64,000 nucleotides of DNA from Bactericera cockerelli (GCA_024516035.1 CM044958.1:43394436-43458435); one strand, 5' to 3'; shown: positions 54,701 through 64,000, numbered from the stretch's first letter. Notes: a model not told the origin generated them from the sequence alone. Numbers and translations: made by a program.

Positions 54701-57700
54701 TTTTTTCTCTAGCGTTGTACATATAGAAGAAATTCATGCATGTTAAGCGACAATTAAAAACCATCAATAAAATTGAAGAAAAAAAAAACAATAGTCATTC
54801 GTTGATAATAGGGCCAGGGTTTATACGAGAGGGGGTACTGGGACAGGTTATGTTGATAGAAGACCAGATATTTTGGAAATTGAGAGTTGATGCCTATTTA
54901 TTTTATAAACATAATATTAGGGTTTTTCTTAAGACACAAATATTATGTTAATTCAAAATATTTAAATGTCTTTCTCAATTATATCTATATGTCTAATATG
55001 ATTTCATATGACTTATGCTTTAAGCTTTAAGTGTATGTTAGTAATTCAAGAATCACCAATATGGCCATTCCAGTGTCGCTTCACCAGACATGAGATAACG
55101 CCTGATATGAAAACAGAAATAATTACCTACCTAATCAGAAGTCAGAACTCAAATACAGCCTTAATGAGTGAGTCACTGCCTGAACATAATAGCTCGATGC
55201 CTGCGACTCTCTGCTTATTATCGACTGCAGTACCGAGTTACCTTACTTTACAAGGACGTATGCTGATAATAATATGAGAAAATCTTCTCATAGGAGTATT
55301 TTTTTACTATTATTATTTAACGCTTTATTGGTCAACCCGTCAACTACATGATACATTCAACAAAATAGGACATGAAAAAAAAAGAACACAATAGAATATA
55401 ATTATACTGAACCAAGGGGCGAGGTTAAGACCTGTGGCTTTCTCTTCCACCCAACCTATCAACGAATCCAACGGGGATTTGTAATCATAGAAAGAAAAAA
55501 TTGATTGCCTCTGCAGGGAAAGTTGGGACAATAATCACAATAGTTCTAATTGGGAGAATTTCAGCAAAATAGATACTTAATAGATACCTACTGCACTTAC
55601 CACCCAAATTTCAACCTCTCAAGTAGACATATACAGGGTATCCCACGACTATATACAAATATTTTAAGGGTAGGTTTAGCCCCCCTGGACTATCATATAA
55701 GATGAAGTTGCAGTGGGGCTTTTTGCTTCGTTAAAGAGTTATGGCCAAATTACTTAAGCATTTTATTTGTCTTGATTGTTTTTTACGAATATTTTTATAA
55801 AAAGAGGTCTAGGTATAACATTCAGAGTCATTACCCCTGATTGTTTTTACTAGGTAGTTACTATTTAGTTCAACCTTGCGTTCAGCGTAAAACAGAGATC
55901 AATGCAAAACGCAAATCCTCTTTTAAAATTCTACCTTTAAATGTTCGTTATAGGTTGAAACTTTTGTAACCTCAAACATCCCCGGAAATGCTAAATGTCC
56001 GGAGAAAGTTTTTACTTGTACAGGCGAATTTAAAAAAGAAAGAGGTAGAAACACCACCGGGGTTCGTACTTTCCCTCTCTAGCACCTTCCTCACCCGTGT
56101 AATATGAGAGCCATTGACCCACTGATTGGAATGACCCGGATAACGTACTTACGTATATAGTGCTTTATTTATATAGATTGTATAGCGACGTCAAAGAACC
56201 TCATTACGTGTGGTGTTTGATATTGATCTGTCTCTGGCTGTTAGGGCGTAAGGTCCTGACTCTCGCCCCCGCAGAACTCAGGAGAACACGCAACTTTTGC
56301 ATACTGTTGTTGTTGCTTCTTTCATGGCAATGTTTTTAATTACCTAACATTCCTGTGCTGGGTGGGTCCCCATTGTTAGATGGTGACAGGTATAATTTGT
56401 TACATAATACGTCTGGATCTGTGAATTCGAGGTACATGAGCAAAACAAACCTCGAATTTAATACATTCATTTATTCGAACGAAGGATTTATTCCGTCCAT
56501 CGTTTACCGTATTTGAATGATACCGACCTCAGTAGCTTGATCGATAAGGTGGTGGACTTGTAACCTGGAGGTCGGTGGTTCAAGTCCCGCTTTCAGCGTA
56601 GATTTGGTAAAGCAAGTTTGAGTAGTTGTGATATCACGAAAGTGTTTAACACAAACATGATAACTTAAAACTAACTTATTTGAATGATACCATTTTTGTC
56701 ATGATAGGAGCATTTATGTAAATAAATTCCCACGTTATGATGCATGCCAGCCTCCGTGGCGTAACGGTTGTAAGTACTGCCCGTCGTCCAGATACGAGAT
56801 ACTAAAATCGTATAGTATCACCCCGGACTTGGGTTCCTTATTCCCATTAGCAGCTTAGTAAGGCAAGGGTCTATCAAGTATAGTATAGTATAGTAGTGCT
56901 TTATTTAGACTGTCGGCTCGAGACAAGAAGTCCCATTACGCTAACAGTTTAATATAGCACCTCTTTATTTATAGTGTTGTTTGTGTTTTTATAACTGGGA
57001 CAGACTATGCTAGTGTATCTATAAGTTAAGAAATTTCAATAATCAATCTCTTGTTGACTCTGTAAGTACGCACTATAACCTGACTGCAGAGAAGAGGTAA
57101 AACTATTTACATCTATACTATCAGCTAAACTTAATGTTGACTAACTCAAAGCTGCCAAGGTTTTTACTCAGCCATGACTCATAGGTCACATATTTGAGCG
57201 AGATGAACATTGTGTATGACTGTATGTCAGTATGTACCTACTATGTATACCTATTTACTTATACATTCTCCATATGTAGGTATGTAGGTATGTACGAGTA
57301 CCTCTATCGAATATAATATATTTTGTACCTCTCGAGTAGGTATTGTAGAGAGGTAAATTGGATCGGAAAATTCTCTACAGATATAGAATCGGTTAAAAAC
57401 TTTTGGAGATACAATTAATGGGAAGTCTATGAAAATTTATTTCCAAGTGTATACATAATTATACAATTTTAGCCTATACTGTTATCGTTGAGTCACTAGT
57501 GGCGAAATTTGATTTATTTTCAAGTGATAAGGAAAGTTGTGTGGTGTCACACCAGTTTATTTACTTAGCCATGAAACAGCAGCTACTGTTAGACGCTTGT
57601 GGTTTATGTTGTAGCTTACTAAGGGATGGGCATCTCTTAGTAGTGACACAATACTTTCCATTAACTCTTTGACTGCCATGGCACAACTCGAGTTGTGCCA

Positions 57701-59419
57701 GTACACTTTCCCCCCCGGCCATGGCACAACTCGGAGTTGTGCTGAAAATGCAATCTTTAGGTCGATGTCGCAACTAGAGTTGTGTCACTACAGATTTCTT
57801 TTAAGTATATCCAGAAAGCCTGTGTCTTGAGGATTCCAGAACTGTTTTTAAATCTATTGTGCCATGGCCTGTGAGGAAGCAAATTTACAAAACACACACC
57901 TCCAGGGCCACGGCACAACTCGAGTTGTGTCAGACTAGATTACATTTGGCCGGTGCGGAAGTGTACAGTGTGTACCTACACGTATTTGGCTTGGCCGGGT
58001 AGGAAACAATATGTCAAGATTAGCTCTGGCAGTCAAAGAGTTAAGGTGCTGGGTCAACACGAGCGCACCAGAAGATATCCCTTTCCCTTTCAAATAAATT
58101 TAACCAAATTTTGAATAATTTTTTTGTCAGCTCTGGTATTCGAACGCGGGACCTTCCACATGGCAAGCAAGTACCTTATCACCGAACTGATAATGTGTAA
58201 TGCAGATACCATTAGTATAGAAGCTTGATTTTTAATATTGCTCGTATATTTTTTTCAAAAAAGTTCATACTTAGGTTTTCACTGTAGAGTCATTTGGCTT
58301 GAGGTAACTGATTTTTAATTATTTGCCTGAGTTGGAACTTTTTCTGGGTGAAATAGTAGTATACTCCACCCTTGTAAGAAATAAATAAATAAATAAATAA
58401 AAAATTTAGATTTTTTTCATAGTATCGAAGTATTGAACATGAAGAATATGGACGCCATGTTAACCTGCATTCCCACTCTTTCAGCATAAATAAGCTACAC
58501 TTTGACCTCCGGTACAATGTCAAATTCCAGCAGACTGTGTGGTTCCTATAGGAAGGTCTCTAGCAGGCGCGGATCCCAGGGGACAGACTGACTATGGTTA
58601 TTTACCATTATTCTAAATACCCAACAACAAGAAATATTCTACTTTCTATTTATGCATTCAGAAAAATTACCTACTTAATTCAAGCAGAAGGGTCTCCATA
58701 ATACTACTTAGGTAGTAGGTACGTTTTACCTAGAAAGTCTGTCCCTATACTAAATGTTGCTTGAACTCCCGCATTGGTGTTAGAGTAGTGGGACTCCCCT
58801 GTCTCGAGCCGGCATTGTAAATAAAGCACTACCTACTACGTATATTACTTATACTATATTAATTATAGATAGAAGGAACCAACCTATACAGTATTCACAA
58901 AATATCTCATATTATGAAAAATGTATAACACTGACCTAATACACTTAACTGTGAATAGGACGACCTATTAAGATTTATACCTAGCTCATCAGTGAGCACA
59001 CTAGTTCATTAGGAGTTTTGCCTGGTCCTGTCGCACAGACCAAGATCAGCGAGTGGTTTTTTAGTTTGGTCACAAGGCCACTAACATTAGGTTAGTAGGT
59101 AGAGGAAGGTCATGATTCTGGGTAGTTCATAACGTTCTATTGTACCTATATTATTTAAAAATAATGGCTAGTTAATAGGTACCCTTAGAATTGCTCCATT
59201 TTAATATTTATCAATTGAAAAAATTAATTTAATAAGATCTTTTTGGTGCCTGCCTACCAAAAGAAAATACCCTATTTTAACATGCAGAATAACTTGGATT
59301 CCTAAGGATTGACAATAGGTACTTATTTTGCGATTATATAATCTGGGTTTTTTCAATAATCAAAATTTAAATGTAGATACAGGTGATATACTCACTTTGG
59401 TGGGGTAATAATTCGCCAT
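43615..59419 (-). CDS. AnxB9: Annexin B9-like calcium-dependent phospholipid-binding protein (8 exons)
   Basis: complement(join(43615-43665, 44562-44743, 46438-46611, 47931-48003, 49665-49744, 50504-50708, 54458-54637, 59396-59419)) totals 969 nt, 322 residues plus TAA, the usual annexin length. The N-terminus is [14 protein letters not shown]. Four annexin repeats carry the type II calcium loops [27 protein letters not shown] and GIGTDDKTL. Other landmarks are [42 protein letters not shown] and the end [13 protein letters not shown]. All phases close. Annexins bind acidic membranes with calcium and act in trafficking and the cortical cytoskeleton. The pattern fits fly AnxB9 best; B10/B11 remain possible. 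It converges with Dis3, about 1.2 kb between stops. Confidence 0.93.
44562..44743 (-). CDS. AnxB9: Annexin exon 7 (repeat 4)
   Basis: Acceptor TTTCAG|TGCAAT, donor ATCAAG|GTAATT. Encodes [20 protein letters not shown] and [20 protein letters not shown]. Confidence 0.93.
44920..45975 (+). mobile_element. Helitron, 1056 bp, with (GT)n-rich interior, in annexin intron 6
   Basis: Absent from copy 1 (empty site ACAATAAATT at 29748). It starts TCTATATCTATAAAAG and ends with the hairpin GCGGGTGTAACCCGC then TAG, between A (44919) and T (45976), no target duplication. The interior has about 187-bp repeats ([13 protein letters not shown] translations) at 45084-45530, then a 400-bp GTGTG/GTGGTGT tract (45535-45935). 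No Rep/helicase ORF, so non-autonomous. Confidence 0.94.
45535..45935 (+). repeat. (GT)n / GGTGT low-complexity tract
   Basis: About 400 bp of GT repeats broken irregularly by GTGGTGT and TTGTG. It yields long Cys/Val-only and His/Thr-only ORFs that are not genes. It lies wholly within the Helitron. Confidence 0.97.
46438..46611 (-). CDS. AnxB9: Annexin exon 6 (repeat 3)
   Basis: Acceptor TTGCTAG|GTGTGA, donor CTATTG|GTAATA. Encodes [20 protein letters not shown] and [19 protein letters not shown]. Confidence 0.93.
46703..46934 (-). mobile_element. Short Helitron, second copy
   Basis: Same as 30475-30706, present in both copies, so it predates their divergence. Confidence 0.8.
47931..48003 (-). 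CDS. AnxB9: Annexin exon 5 (linker)
   Basis: 73-nt exon, ATTTCAG|GCCAAC to GACGCAG|GTAAAC. Encodes [20 protein letters not shown] and LLDA. It is flanked in introns 4 and 5 by inverted hammerhead-bearing repeats. Confidence 0.92.
49665..49744 (-). CDS. AnxB9: Annexin exon 4
   Basis: Acceptor ATTTCAG|CATACA, donor TCCCAG|GTAAAG. Encodes [19 protein letters not shown] and LLVSLSQ. Confidence 0.92.
50504..50708 (-). CDS. AnxB9: Annexin exon 3 (end of repeat 1, repeat 2)
   Basis: Acceptor CTGCAG|GATCTC, donor GAATG|GTAAGA. Encodes [39 protein letters not shown] and [19 protein letters not shown]. Its donor end is repeated twice more in the intron (ends 50461 and 50416). Confidence 0.93.
50730..50845 (-). 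mobile_element. 116-bp insertion absent from copy 1
   Basis: Flanked by GGCTTA at 50724-50729 and 50840-50845; copy 1 has a single GGCTTA. It contains the hairpin tail motif GCTAATGCCAATGGCATTTT found in the retro-tail family, so it is probably a short retrotransposed tail. Confidence 0.7.
50921..51139 (+). mobile_element. Short Helitron (219 bp)
   Basis: Starts TCGCACCTATATAAAACAGA after A (50920) and ends with hairpin CCGTT...AACGG then CTAG before T (51140). Same family as 30475-30706, opposite orientation. Confidence 0.78.
51240..51312 (-). mobile_element. SINE-B head fragment
   Basis: The - strand contains CACTGGGCTTGCACGCACGG and GGTGACCTGGGTTCGATCGC, matching the SINE-B heads. Confidence 0.5.
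51520..51722 (-). mobile_element. Two SINE fragments (5S-SINE-like body; tRNA-like SINE-E)
   Basis: 51520-51605 matches the body of the 5S-derived SINE in reverse (TTTTACCCTCCA, ACCTCACCCA). 51640-51722 on the - strand is a tRNA-like head CCATGGTGTAACGGTTGTGA with CTTGAGTGCGATTCCAGG. A related head is at 56752-56830. Confidence 0.5.
51786..51905 (+). mobile_element. SINE-F
   Basis: CCGACCTCAGTAGCTTAATC head and GTGAGTAGTGACATCACGAT body, shared with 56522-56662. Confidence 0.6.
51998..53003. mobile_element. piggyBac-type MITE, about 1 kb
   Basis: TTAA at both ends (51998-52001, 53000-53003) with inverted ends CCTGTGAGTACACGC and CCCGTGAGTACACGC. A subterminal repeat, GTCTGTACACGCGCGATGAA, occurs at about 52031 and 52765. 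No transposase ORF, AT-rich interior. It lies in annexin intron 2. Confidence 0.85.
53205..53404 (-). mobile_element. 5S rRNA-derived SINE, 5'-truncated
   Basis: On the - strand: CATCCAGCGAGGTTAAGACT, GGATGGGTGACC, the body as at 11359-11622, then poly(A) (T run at 53200-53216). The flanks TTGTGTGTTCTTTT at 53191 and 53408 form a target-site duplication. Confidence 0.87.
53880..54002 (+). mobile_element. SINE-B fragment
   Basis: CACGGTAATCTGGGTTCGAA, TTTTTGGCTCTGTCGTTACT and CCACTCATACCTTGTGAGGG match the SINE-B copy at 6847. Confidence 0.55.
54066..54203. mobile_element. MITE with GGGCGGAATTAATAGAC ends
   Basis: Inverted ends TTAGGGCGGAATTAATAGAC and GTCTATTAGTTTTGCCCTTAG. The interior includes AACATCAATAACTTAAGT and CGCCACAGAGGTATTACAAA. 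Three relatives lie at 62268, 62557 and 63420. A TTA/TAA target would suit a Harbinger-like family (inference). Confidence 0.75.
54458..54637 (-). CDS. AnxB9: Annexin exon 2 (repeat 1)
   Basis: Acceptor ATTTCAG|CAGTGT, donor GGAAAG|GTGGGT. Encodes [40 protein letters not shown] and [20 protein letters not shown]. 60 codons, phase 0. Present only once in the window. Confidence 0.94.
54700..56520. other. Annexin intron 1, no gene seen
   Basis: AT-rich. It contains a retro-tail block with the CCAAGGGGCGAGGTTAAGAC motif (55320-55460) and a TACAGGGTATCCCACGAC string (55632) that resembles a mariner-type end. Short ORFs here show no motif. Confidence 0.45.
56522..56662 (+). mobile_element. SINE-F (best head)
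   Basis: CCGACCTCAGTAGCTTGATC, AGGTCGGTGGTTCAAGTCCC (B box), GCAAGTTTGAGTAGTTGTGA. tRNA-like head followed by the family body. Confidence 0.65.
56752..56970 (+). mobile_element. SINE-E head and a GTGCTTTATTTAGACTGTC repeat
   Basis: CCTCCGTGGCGTAACGGTTG is tRNA-like (related to 51640-51722). It is followed at 56888 by GTGCTTTATTTAGACTGTCG and AGTCCCATTA, repeated at 60419-60500 (+) and in reverse at about 58780-58830. Confidence 0.5.
57000..57555. other. Annexin intron 1, no feature recognised
   Basis: AT-rich with scattered GTAGGTAC strings. No ORF or repeat I can name. Confidence 0.4.
57556..58195 (-). mobile_element. SINE-A split by a piggyBac-type MITE
   Basis: On the - strand the 3' half (CATGAAACAGCAGCTACTGT complement, 57565-57660) and 5' half (GTGCTGGGTCAACACGAGCG onward, 58045-58195, with B box and head) are continuous once 57665-58044 is removed. 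Confidence 0.82.
57661..58044. mobile_element. piggyBac-type MITE carrying repeated palindromes
   Basis: TTAA at 57661-57664 and 58041-58044 with perfect 14-bp inverted ends CTCTTTGACTGCCA. Inside, the palindrome GGCACAACTCGAGTTGTGCC or close variants occurs four times (about 57680, 57722, 57769, 57905). No ORF. Confidence 0.9.
58196..59395. other. Annexin intron 1, mostly unannotated
   Basis: AT-rich intron with (AAAT)n near 58380 and an inverted copy of the TTATTTAGACTGTC repeat near 58800. I see no exon. Confidence 0.4.
59396..59419 (-). CDS. AnxB9: Annexin exon 1 (start codon)
   Basis: ATG GCG AAT TAT TAC CCC ACC AAA then [14 protein letters not shown], an 8-codon first coding exon. The (S)A(E)YYP start is typical of insect annexin B9. 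The 5'UTR, and any upstream non-coding exon, is not identified. Confidence 0.85.
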
Positions 59420-60764
59420 GATAATAGTTTCAAGGGTGATAATGCGCTTGCGAATCTAGTCCACACTATCAGCAAATCCAACAATTAAGTAATATGATGA
59501 AGACTATAAATAACAGTTATCAGTGTTATCACCAACGCAAAAAAATAATAAAGATCGGGAAATTTTAAGAATATTTTCGATGTATACTCGGAAGTAAAAT
59601 AATAATAATTCACCAATTTATTTAATAATTCAACTAAATTTCAACTTTAAATCCGTTTCAAACAAAAATGAAAGTGCAAATGAATCTAAAAACATGAAAG
59701 AAACGATATGTGTACAGAATTATTCAGCTTTATTATTTATTCTTATAAACACAACAGACGAATTAATGAGTAGGTAATTTTATAACGTAAAATTACTGAT
59801 AAGAACCGTATTAAATTAGCATAGGATTTTTTTTAACGTCTAGCGTATGTTTCAGTATATCGCGATGAGATTTTAGATCATAAGACGATGTAATTTTGCA
59901 TAGAAAATTTAAAATATATTTTACTTTATTTTAAATATTTTTATATTTTTTTTTACAATTCATGAATTTTCTGTTGTTGGGGAATGAATGAATTTAATAG
60001 TCCGATATCGACGGAATAAGAACAGATCTTATATGACGGTCACTGACGGAGACGTGTGTTCTTGATATCTTGAAATGAAAATGAATTAATGAACAGAATT
60101 GCTCAGAGAAAGAGAGAGAAGAGATCTGTTGAGGTCACGCCAAAAAGTTATCCGTCAGTAGTTCCCAAAACCAATTATTAGGACGAAATTATAGAGTAGA
60201 GAAGTAAGAAGTTAATTATGAGACTTTTGAATGACCATATGACTATTAATTCATACATTAAGCCTTAAGAAGCATTTGGAGTTGAACTGTTGAGCTCAGA
60301 CTGGCCGTATGATGTGTATGTTCTGGACTAAATTACCTAACTAGCAAATGTACACAAATATTATTAATTAAAATAAAAACAATAATATATCTACGTATGT
60401 ATAAGTATAAGTATGAGTAGTGCTTTATTTAGACTGTCAGCGCAAGACAGGTAGTCCCATTATGCCAACAGTTTTGGCATAATGGGACGTCTGTAATGTT
60501 ACGTCTGAAATTCAGATCAAGGATTTAAATAAAAGTTGCATATTAGTCTATTTATTTTATATTATGTTGTCATTATATTCATTTAATGTGATCACAATTA
60601 CTCAAACCAGCCTTATCAAAGTTTACCATACTCGGGGGACTCCAGCATGTTTCGAGTTCGCTAAGTTATTCAGCTCTGCAGGTATAACTAGTCTGTTTGA
60701 ATTATCTTGGTATAGGTACCAGCTTTAAATAAAGTATTTTATTAGGATGTAGGTAAGATATTAA
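59420..60764. other. Upstream of annexin; probable promoter-side sequence
   Basis: AT-rich, no ORF. 60419-60500 holds the GTGCTTTATTTAGACTGTC repeat with a hairpin TGCCAACAGTTTTGGCA. No TATA or initiator can be placed with confidence. Confidence 0.4.
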
Positions 60765-61070
60765 GCGCACGAATAGCTCAGTGGTTAAGCACTCGCTTGC
60801 CATACGGAAGGTCCCGGGTTCGAACCCCCGCGCCGACAAAAAATTGTATTCAAAATTTGGTTACACTTGTTTGTAAGGGATACCTTCCGGTGCGCTCGTG
60901 TTGACCCAGCACCTAATTGGGAAGTATTATGTCACTTCTCGCCCATCAGAGGGTGGCATACTACGGGATGGGCAGGCTACAACACAGACCACAAGCGTCT
61001 ACAGTAGCTCCTGTTTCATGGCTACGAAATAAAAAAGGTCGTGAAACACTCATCTTTTTTTAAAAAAAAT
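60765..61070 (+). mobile_element. Full-length SINE-A (reference copy)
   Basis: Head GCGCACGAATAGCTCAGTGG (A box), CTTGCC at the anticodon position, GGGTTCGAACCC (B box), body AAGGGATACCTTCCGGTGCG, TTGACCCAGCACCTAATTGG, end TTTCATGGCTACGAAATAAA and a tail to 61070. The tRNA head resembles tRNA-Gly(GCC) (inference). Confidence 0.9.
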
Positions 61071-61362
61071 GTAACGCAACTGAATTAGGTATACGACGCG
61101 GCCTCTGTTCACTGTGGTTTTTACTTTATTTTATCTTAATATTTATGATTAGTCTAATAGTTACATTATGAAAGATAGATTGACGAAAAATGTGGAAGTA
61201 GGAGCGCCAGAACCTAACAAACAGTGTGTTTGTCATGAGGGAAGAACGTTGACGTTCTTCAAAGACTTTGAACCATGCCGACCCCAAGTAGGTTTGGGAA
61301 GAGACAAAGTGAAAGAAGAAGTATGATTATCCTGGCGCCTGACGGTGAAGATGGAATGTAAG

Positions 61363-61540
61363 CTACTGTAGACGCTTGTGGTCTGTGTTGTAGCCTGCCC
61401 ATCCCGTAGTATGCCTCCCCTCTGATGGGCGAGAAGTGACACAATACTTCCCATTTAGGTGCTGGGTCAACACGAGCGAACCGGAAGGTATCCCTTACAA
61501 ACAACTGTAACCAAATTTTTAATACAAATTTTTGTCGGCA
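61363..61540 (-). mobile_element. SINE-A, head missing
   Basis: On the - strand from TGCCGACAAAAATTTGTATT to ACACAGACCACAAGCGTCTA. tRNA-like head absent. Confidence 0.8.
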
Positions 61541-62267
61541 ATTTTTGGCGCTCATGAAGCATCGTGTTTCAACTGAGACCGCCACGTGTCTCGACCTTTT
61601 ACCATCCATGATCAACGTTTCGAGGTCTTCAGTGATCTAGCATAAACTAATGGTATCAAAAAAATATCTCTTTACAAAAGGGTAAAATAAAGTAGGTAAT
61701 GTTTTTTGTAGCTTGTAGTTGGTTATTTTTTGGATTTGACAGAAGATTTCGAGCAAGAAGTTATATTTAACACTGTTTGGAGACCACCACCCCATACGTT
61801 TACGTCATGACTAATACTCGTACATACTGAACTCCGTGTAGGTAAATAGAGGCCTGTATTATTTAGTTATACATATTCGAGGAATACTAAAATGAAATCA
61901 TGGCTGAATGTTACCTCATGCTTAAAAATAGAAGTCAAGCTTATGTTACCCAGTTGATATCCTGGCTCTCTATCTTTAAAATATTAAATTTATTGTTACA
62001 CGCCGCGCCGATGAGTCTACCCACCTTATGATTCTCAAGGATCACCGGAATGACGTCAGTAGGGATTGTAAATTTCCAATCAGAAATTTGTACTATCTAT
62101 CCTGAAATTTATTAAAAATAGCATACATGGAATATACAGTGTGAAGTTAGCAAATTTCGACACATAGAAGGTTCGAAGGTTAACCTTTTACGGTCCAGTG
62201 CATGTCCCACATGCAACCATAGAAACGCCGGCGCCGCTACACTCCAGTATAAAATTCACTAGAACGT
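61541..62267. other. Intergenic, nothing recognised
   Basis: AT-rich sequence with no ORF of note and no repeat shared with the rest of the window that I can see. Confidence 0.4.
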
Positions 62268-62410
62268 TCTAAGGGCGGAATTAATAGACAACATCAATAA
62301 CTTAAGTCGTTGGTAAGTGTCGATTTTCCCTATCTTACACAGTACGCAATCCGTGACTTGGCGCCACAGAGGTAAGTTATTGATGTTGTCTATTAATTCC
62401 GCCCTAAGTC
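62268..62410. mobile_element. MITE, GGGCGGAATTAATAGAC family (foldback form)
   Basis: TAAGGGCGGAATTAATAGAC to GTCTATTAATTCCGCCCTAA. The arms continue inward as AACATCAATAACTTA, so this copy is a longer hairpin than its relatives. Confidence 0.82.
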
Positions 62411-62530
62411 TATTGTTTATCTTTAAAAGTAACCAAACGCATTTTTCTTTCACGAATGACCTTGGAATAAGATGGAAATATTTGGAAAAAACCTAACCAG
62501 GAAATTTTTTTTAGTTAGAAAGAAAAATAC
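62411..62530 (-). repeat. Inverted copy of the 20498-20625 repeat
   Basis: TTTATCTTTAAAAGTAACCA through GTTAGAAAGAAAAATACGAC, the reverse complement of the sequence after the Dis3 exon d array. Confidence 0.65.
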
Positions 62531-62556
62531 GACTCAGCTAAACTCACTGTTGAGTA

Positions 62557-62700
62557 GGGACGCAATTAATATACGTTTTTGTAATACCTCTGTGGCGCTA
62601 AGTTTCGGATTACGTACTGTACAAGACAGGAAAAACCGATGCTGAGCAATGACTTAAGTTATAAATTTTGTCTATTAATTTTTAATTTCGCCTTAAAATT
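62557..62700. mobile_element. MITE, same family, diverged
   Basis: CGCAATTAATATACGTTTTT, CCTCTGTGGCGCTAAG and TTGTCTATTAATTTTTAATT match the family interior and end with several changes. Confidence 0.65.
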
Positions 62701-63419
62701 TGTTTCCGAAAATTTCCCGTACTTTGGAAGTTTGTGATTGAGCCGCCAAAAAATTTTTTCCGCAATTTCAAAAACCCCGATACCTCTGTCTGTGGCCAGC
62801 GCCAAATTTTTAAAATACTCATCAAAATTTAACATGCTGATTAGAATTTTATAAAAAAAATAGCACTGAGATCATAGAATACCCAATTACCCGCTATTAA
62901 GTAAATAAGTAATACAGGTATCCATACTTTGAATAGAAAATCATTCTTGTTTGAATTCTTTTCAAGCCCAATGGAATTGTGATGTGAAATGATTTTTTTG
63001 TAGAATAAAATCTGGAAAAGTTGTGGACACAAGTTACTACTTACTAATAAAATAAATTATAAAACAGATAAATAGGTACCTACCCATAAATTTTTACTCA
63101 TCAGTCTTCTCCACTGATACCCATCAAAATGGACTCAAACTGTTTCCAAGTTCCCTGGTATTCCATGTGAGTTCTCTATTTCATCTTATTATTATATTTA
63201 TCTTATTATTGTATATTTTATTTACAAAATGTACCAATTTATTCTTATACAACAGTTTTTCACAATAAATCGGTAGATTTTGTAAATAAAATATACAAAA
63301 CCTATGAAAGACCAATTCTTGATTTTAATGGCCCTATCTGGTCCCCACATTTAAAAAAGAACATTAATGCTATAGAGCAAATCCAGAGAAAAATTACCTA
63401 AGTTCCACCAAGTCTTAAA
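62701..63419. other. Intergenic, short RT-like remnant possible
   Basis: Around 63300-63415, YERPILDFNGPIWSPHLKK-like and EQIQRKIT-like residues can be read on the + strand. These resemble the thumb region of a Jockey-type RT (YKTIVRP...W). Too short and eroded to call firmly. Confidence 0.35.
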
Positions 63420-63556
63420 ACTAAGGGCGAAATTAATAGACGTTTTTGTAATACCTCTGTGGCGTTAAGTCACAGATTGCGTACTGTGTAAGATAGGGAA
63501 AACCGACACTTACCAACGACTTAAGTTATTGATGTTGTCTATTAATTCTGCCCTTA
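63420..63556. mobile_element. MITE, GGGCGGAATTAATAGAC family
   Basis: TAAGGGCGAAATTAATAGAC to GTCTATTAATTCTGCCCTTA with the same interior as 54066-54203, in reverse orientation. Confidence 0.8.
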
Positions 63557-64000
63557 ACCTAACTTCATTAGAAACTAAACGTGAACGTGGTGTAGCGTGC
63601 GCCATGATTGCCGTGTTATACTAAGTGCTGTCTTTTCATGTTTGTTAAATAATGTACAGAACTTCTCACTTTTACATTTCTCTACATTGTAATGAGTACC
63701 CAAACCAAAATATTATTAGGTAACTTTTAATCTTATTCTGAAACTAAAATCTATATACAAATATAATTCTAAATCAATATCTCATATCAGTATTCAAATC
63801 TAAACAGTGCCTTCTCCTTCCAACTCACTACCCTCTACAGTGGTGACCTTATTTACTCATACATTATTTTAAATGATAAAGTCAGTGTTGACCTTAAATA
63901 CATGTTCACATTAAATAATTCAAGTAGAACCAGAGGTCATTCTAAAAAAATATTTAAAGAAAGAAATAAAAAAGATGATAGAAATTTTTTTTTTAGTAAC

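Noticed and set aside
55008..55277. 89-codon + strand ORF
   Set aside because: No recognisable domain, no splice context, in annexin intron 1; treated as chance.

Overview
This is a transposon-rich, AT-rich animal window, almost certainly from an insect. The evidence is two spliced nuclear genes whose proteins look like insect orthologues, many non-LTR retrotransposons, tRNA- and 5S-derived SINEs, Tc1/pogo/piggyBac-type elements and Helitrons. A hemipteran is my guess from the overall style of the repeats, with low confidence. No bacterial genes, operons or CRISPR arrays are present.

Two host genes converge tail to tail. The C-terminal half of Dis3/Rrp44 (exosome 3'-5' RNase) runs on the + strand in six exons: 2908-3061, 7351-7646, 11038-11337, 19841-20118, 25413-25608 and 27077-27283. 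All splice phases agree. The 5' exons lie left of the window. An annexin B9-like gene runs on the - strand. Its start codon is at 59419 and eight exons splice to a 322-residue, four-repeat annexin ending at 43615.

The middle of the window is present twice: 19758-34573 and 34674-~50905, separated by exactly 100 N. The copies are nearly identical apart from SNPs, small indels and clean mobile-element insertions. Collapsing them leaves one complete Dis3 3' half and one complete annexin gene. I therefore read this as two overlapping, unmerged haplotype contigs and not a real duplication. Under that reading, empty and filled alleles give exact boundaries for Helitron insertions at 42422-42676 and 44920-45975.

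Layout: 1-2420, RTE-like LINE reading off the left edge with an unbroken frame. 2900-11340, Dis3 exons with a 5'-truncated Jockey-type LINE, a nearly intact Tc1 element and a 1.4-kb minisatellite. 12259-18080, a full-length I-type LINE with both ORFs intact. 18-27.3 kb, the rest of Dis3 with a 33-bp minisatellite and a nested LINE. 28.4-34.5 kb, annexin exons 8-3 (copy 1). 34.7-50.9 kb, copy 2. 51-59.4 kb, annexin exons 2 and 1 with SINEs and MITEs. 59.4-64 kb, intergenic repeats.

The most unusual signals are two. First, three exons in the two genes have their exon-end plus 5' splice site amplified as a tandem array: 23 bp x about 40, 33 bp x 12, and about 44 bp x 3. Second, hammerhead-ribozyme motifs sit in short tandem-unit repeats that flank annexin exon 5 in inverted orientation.
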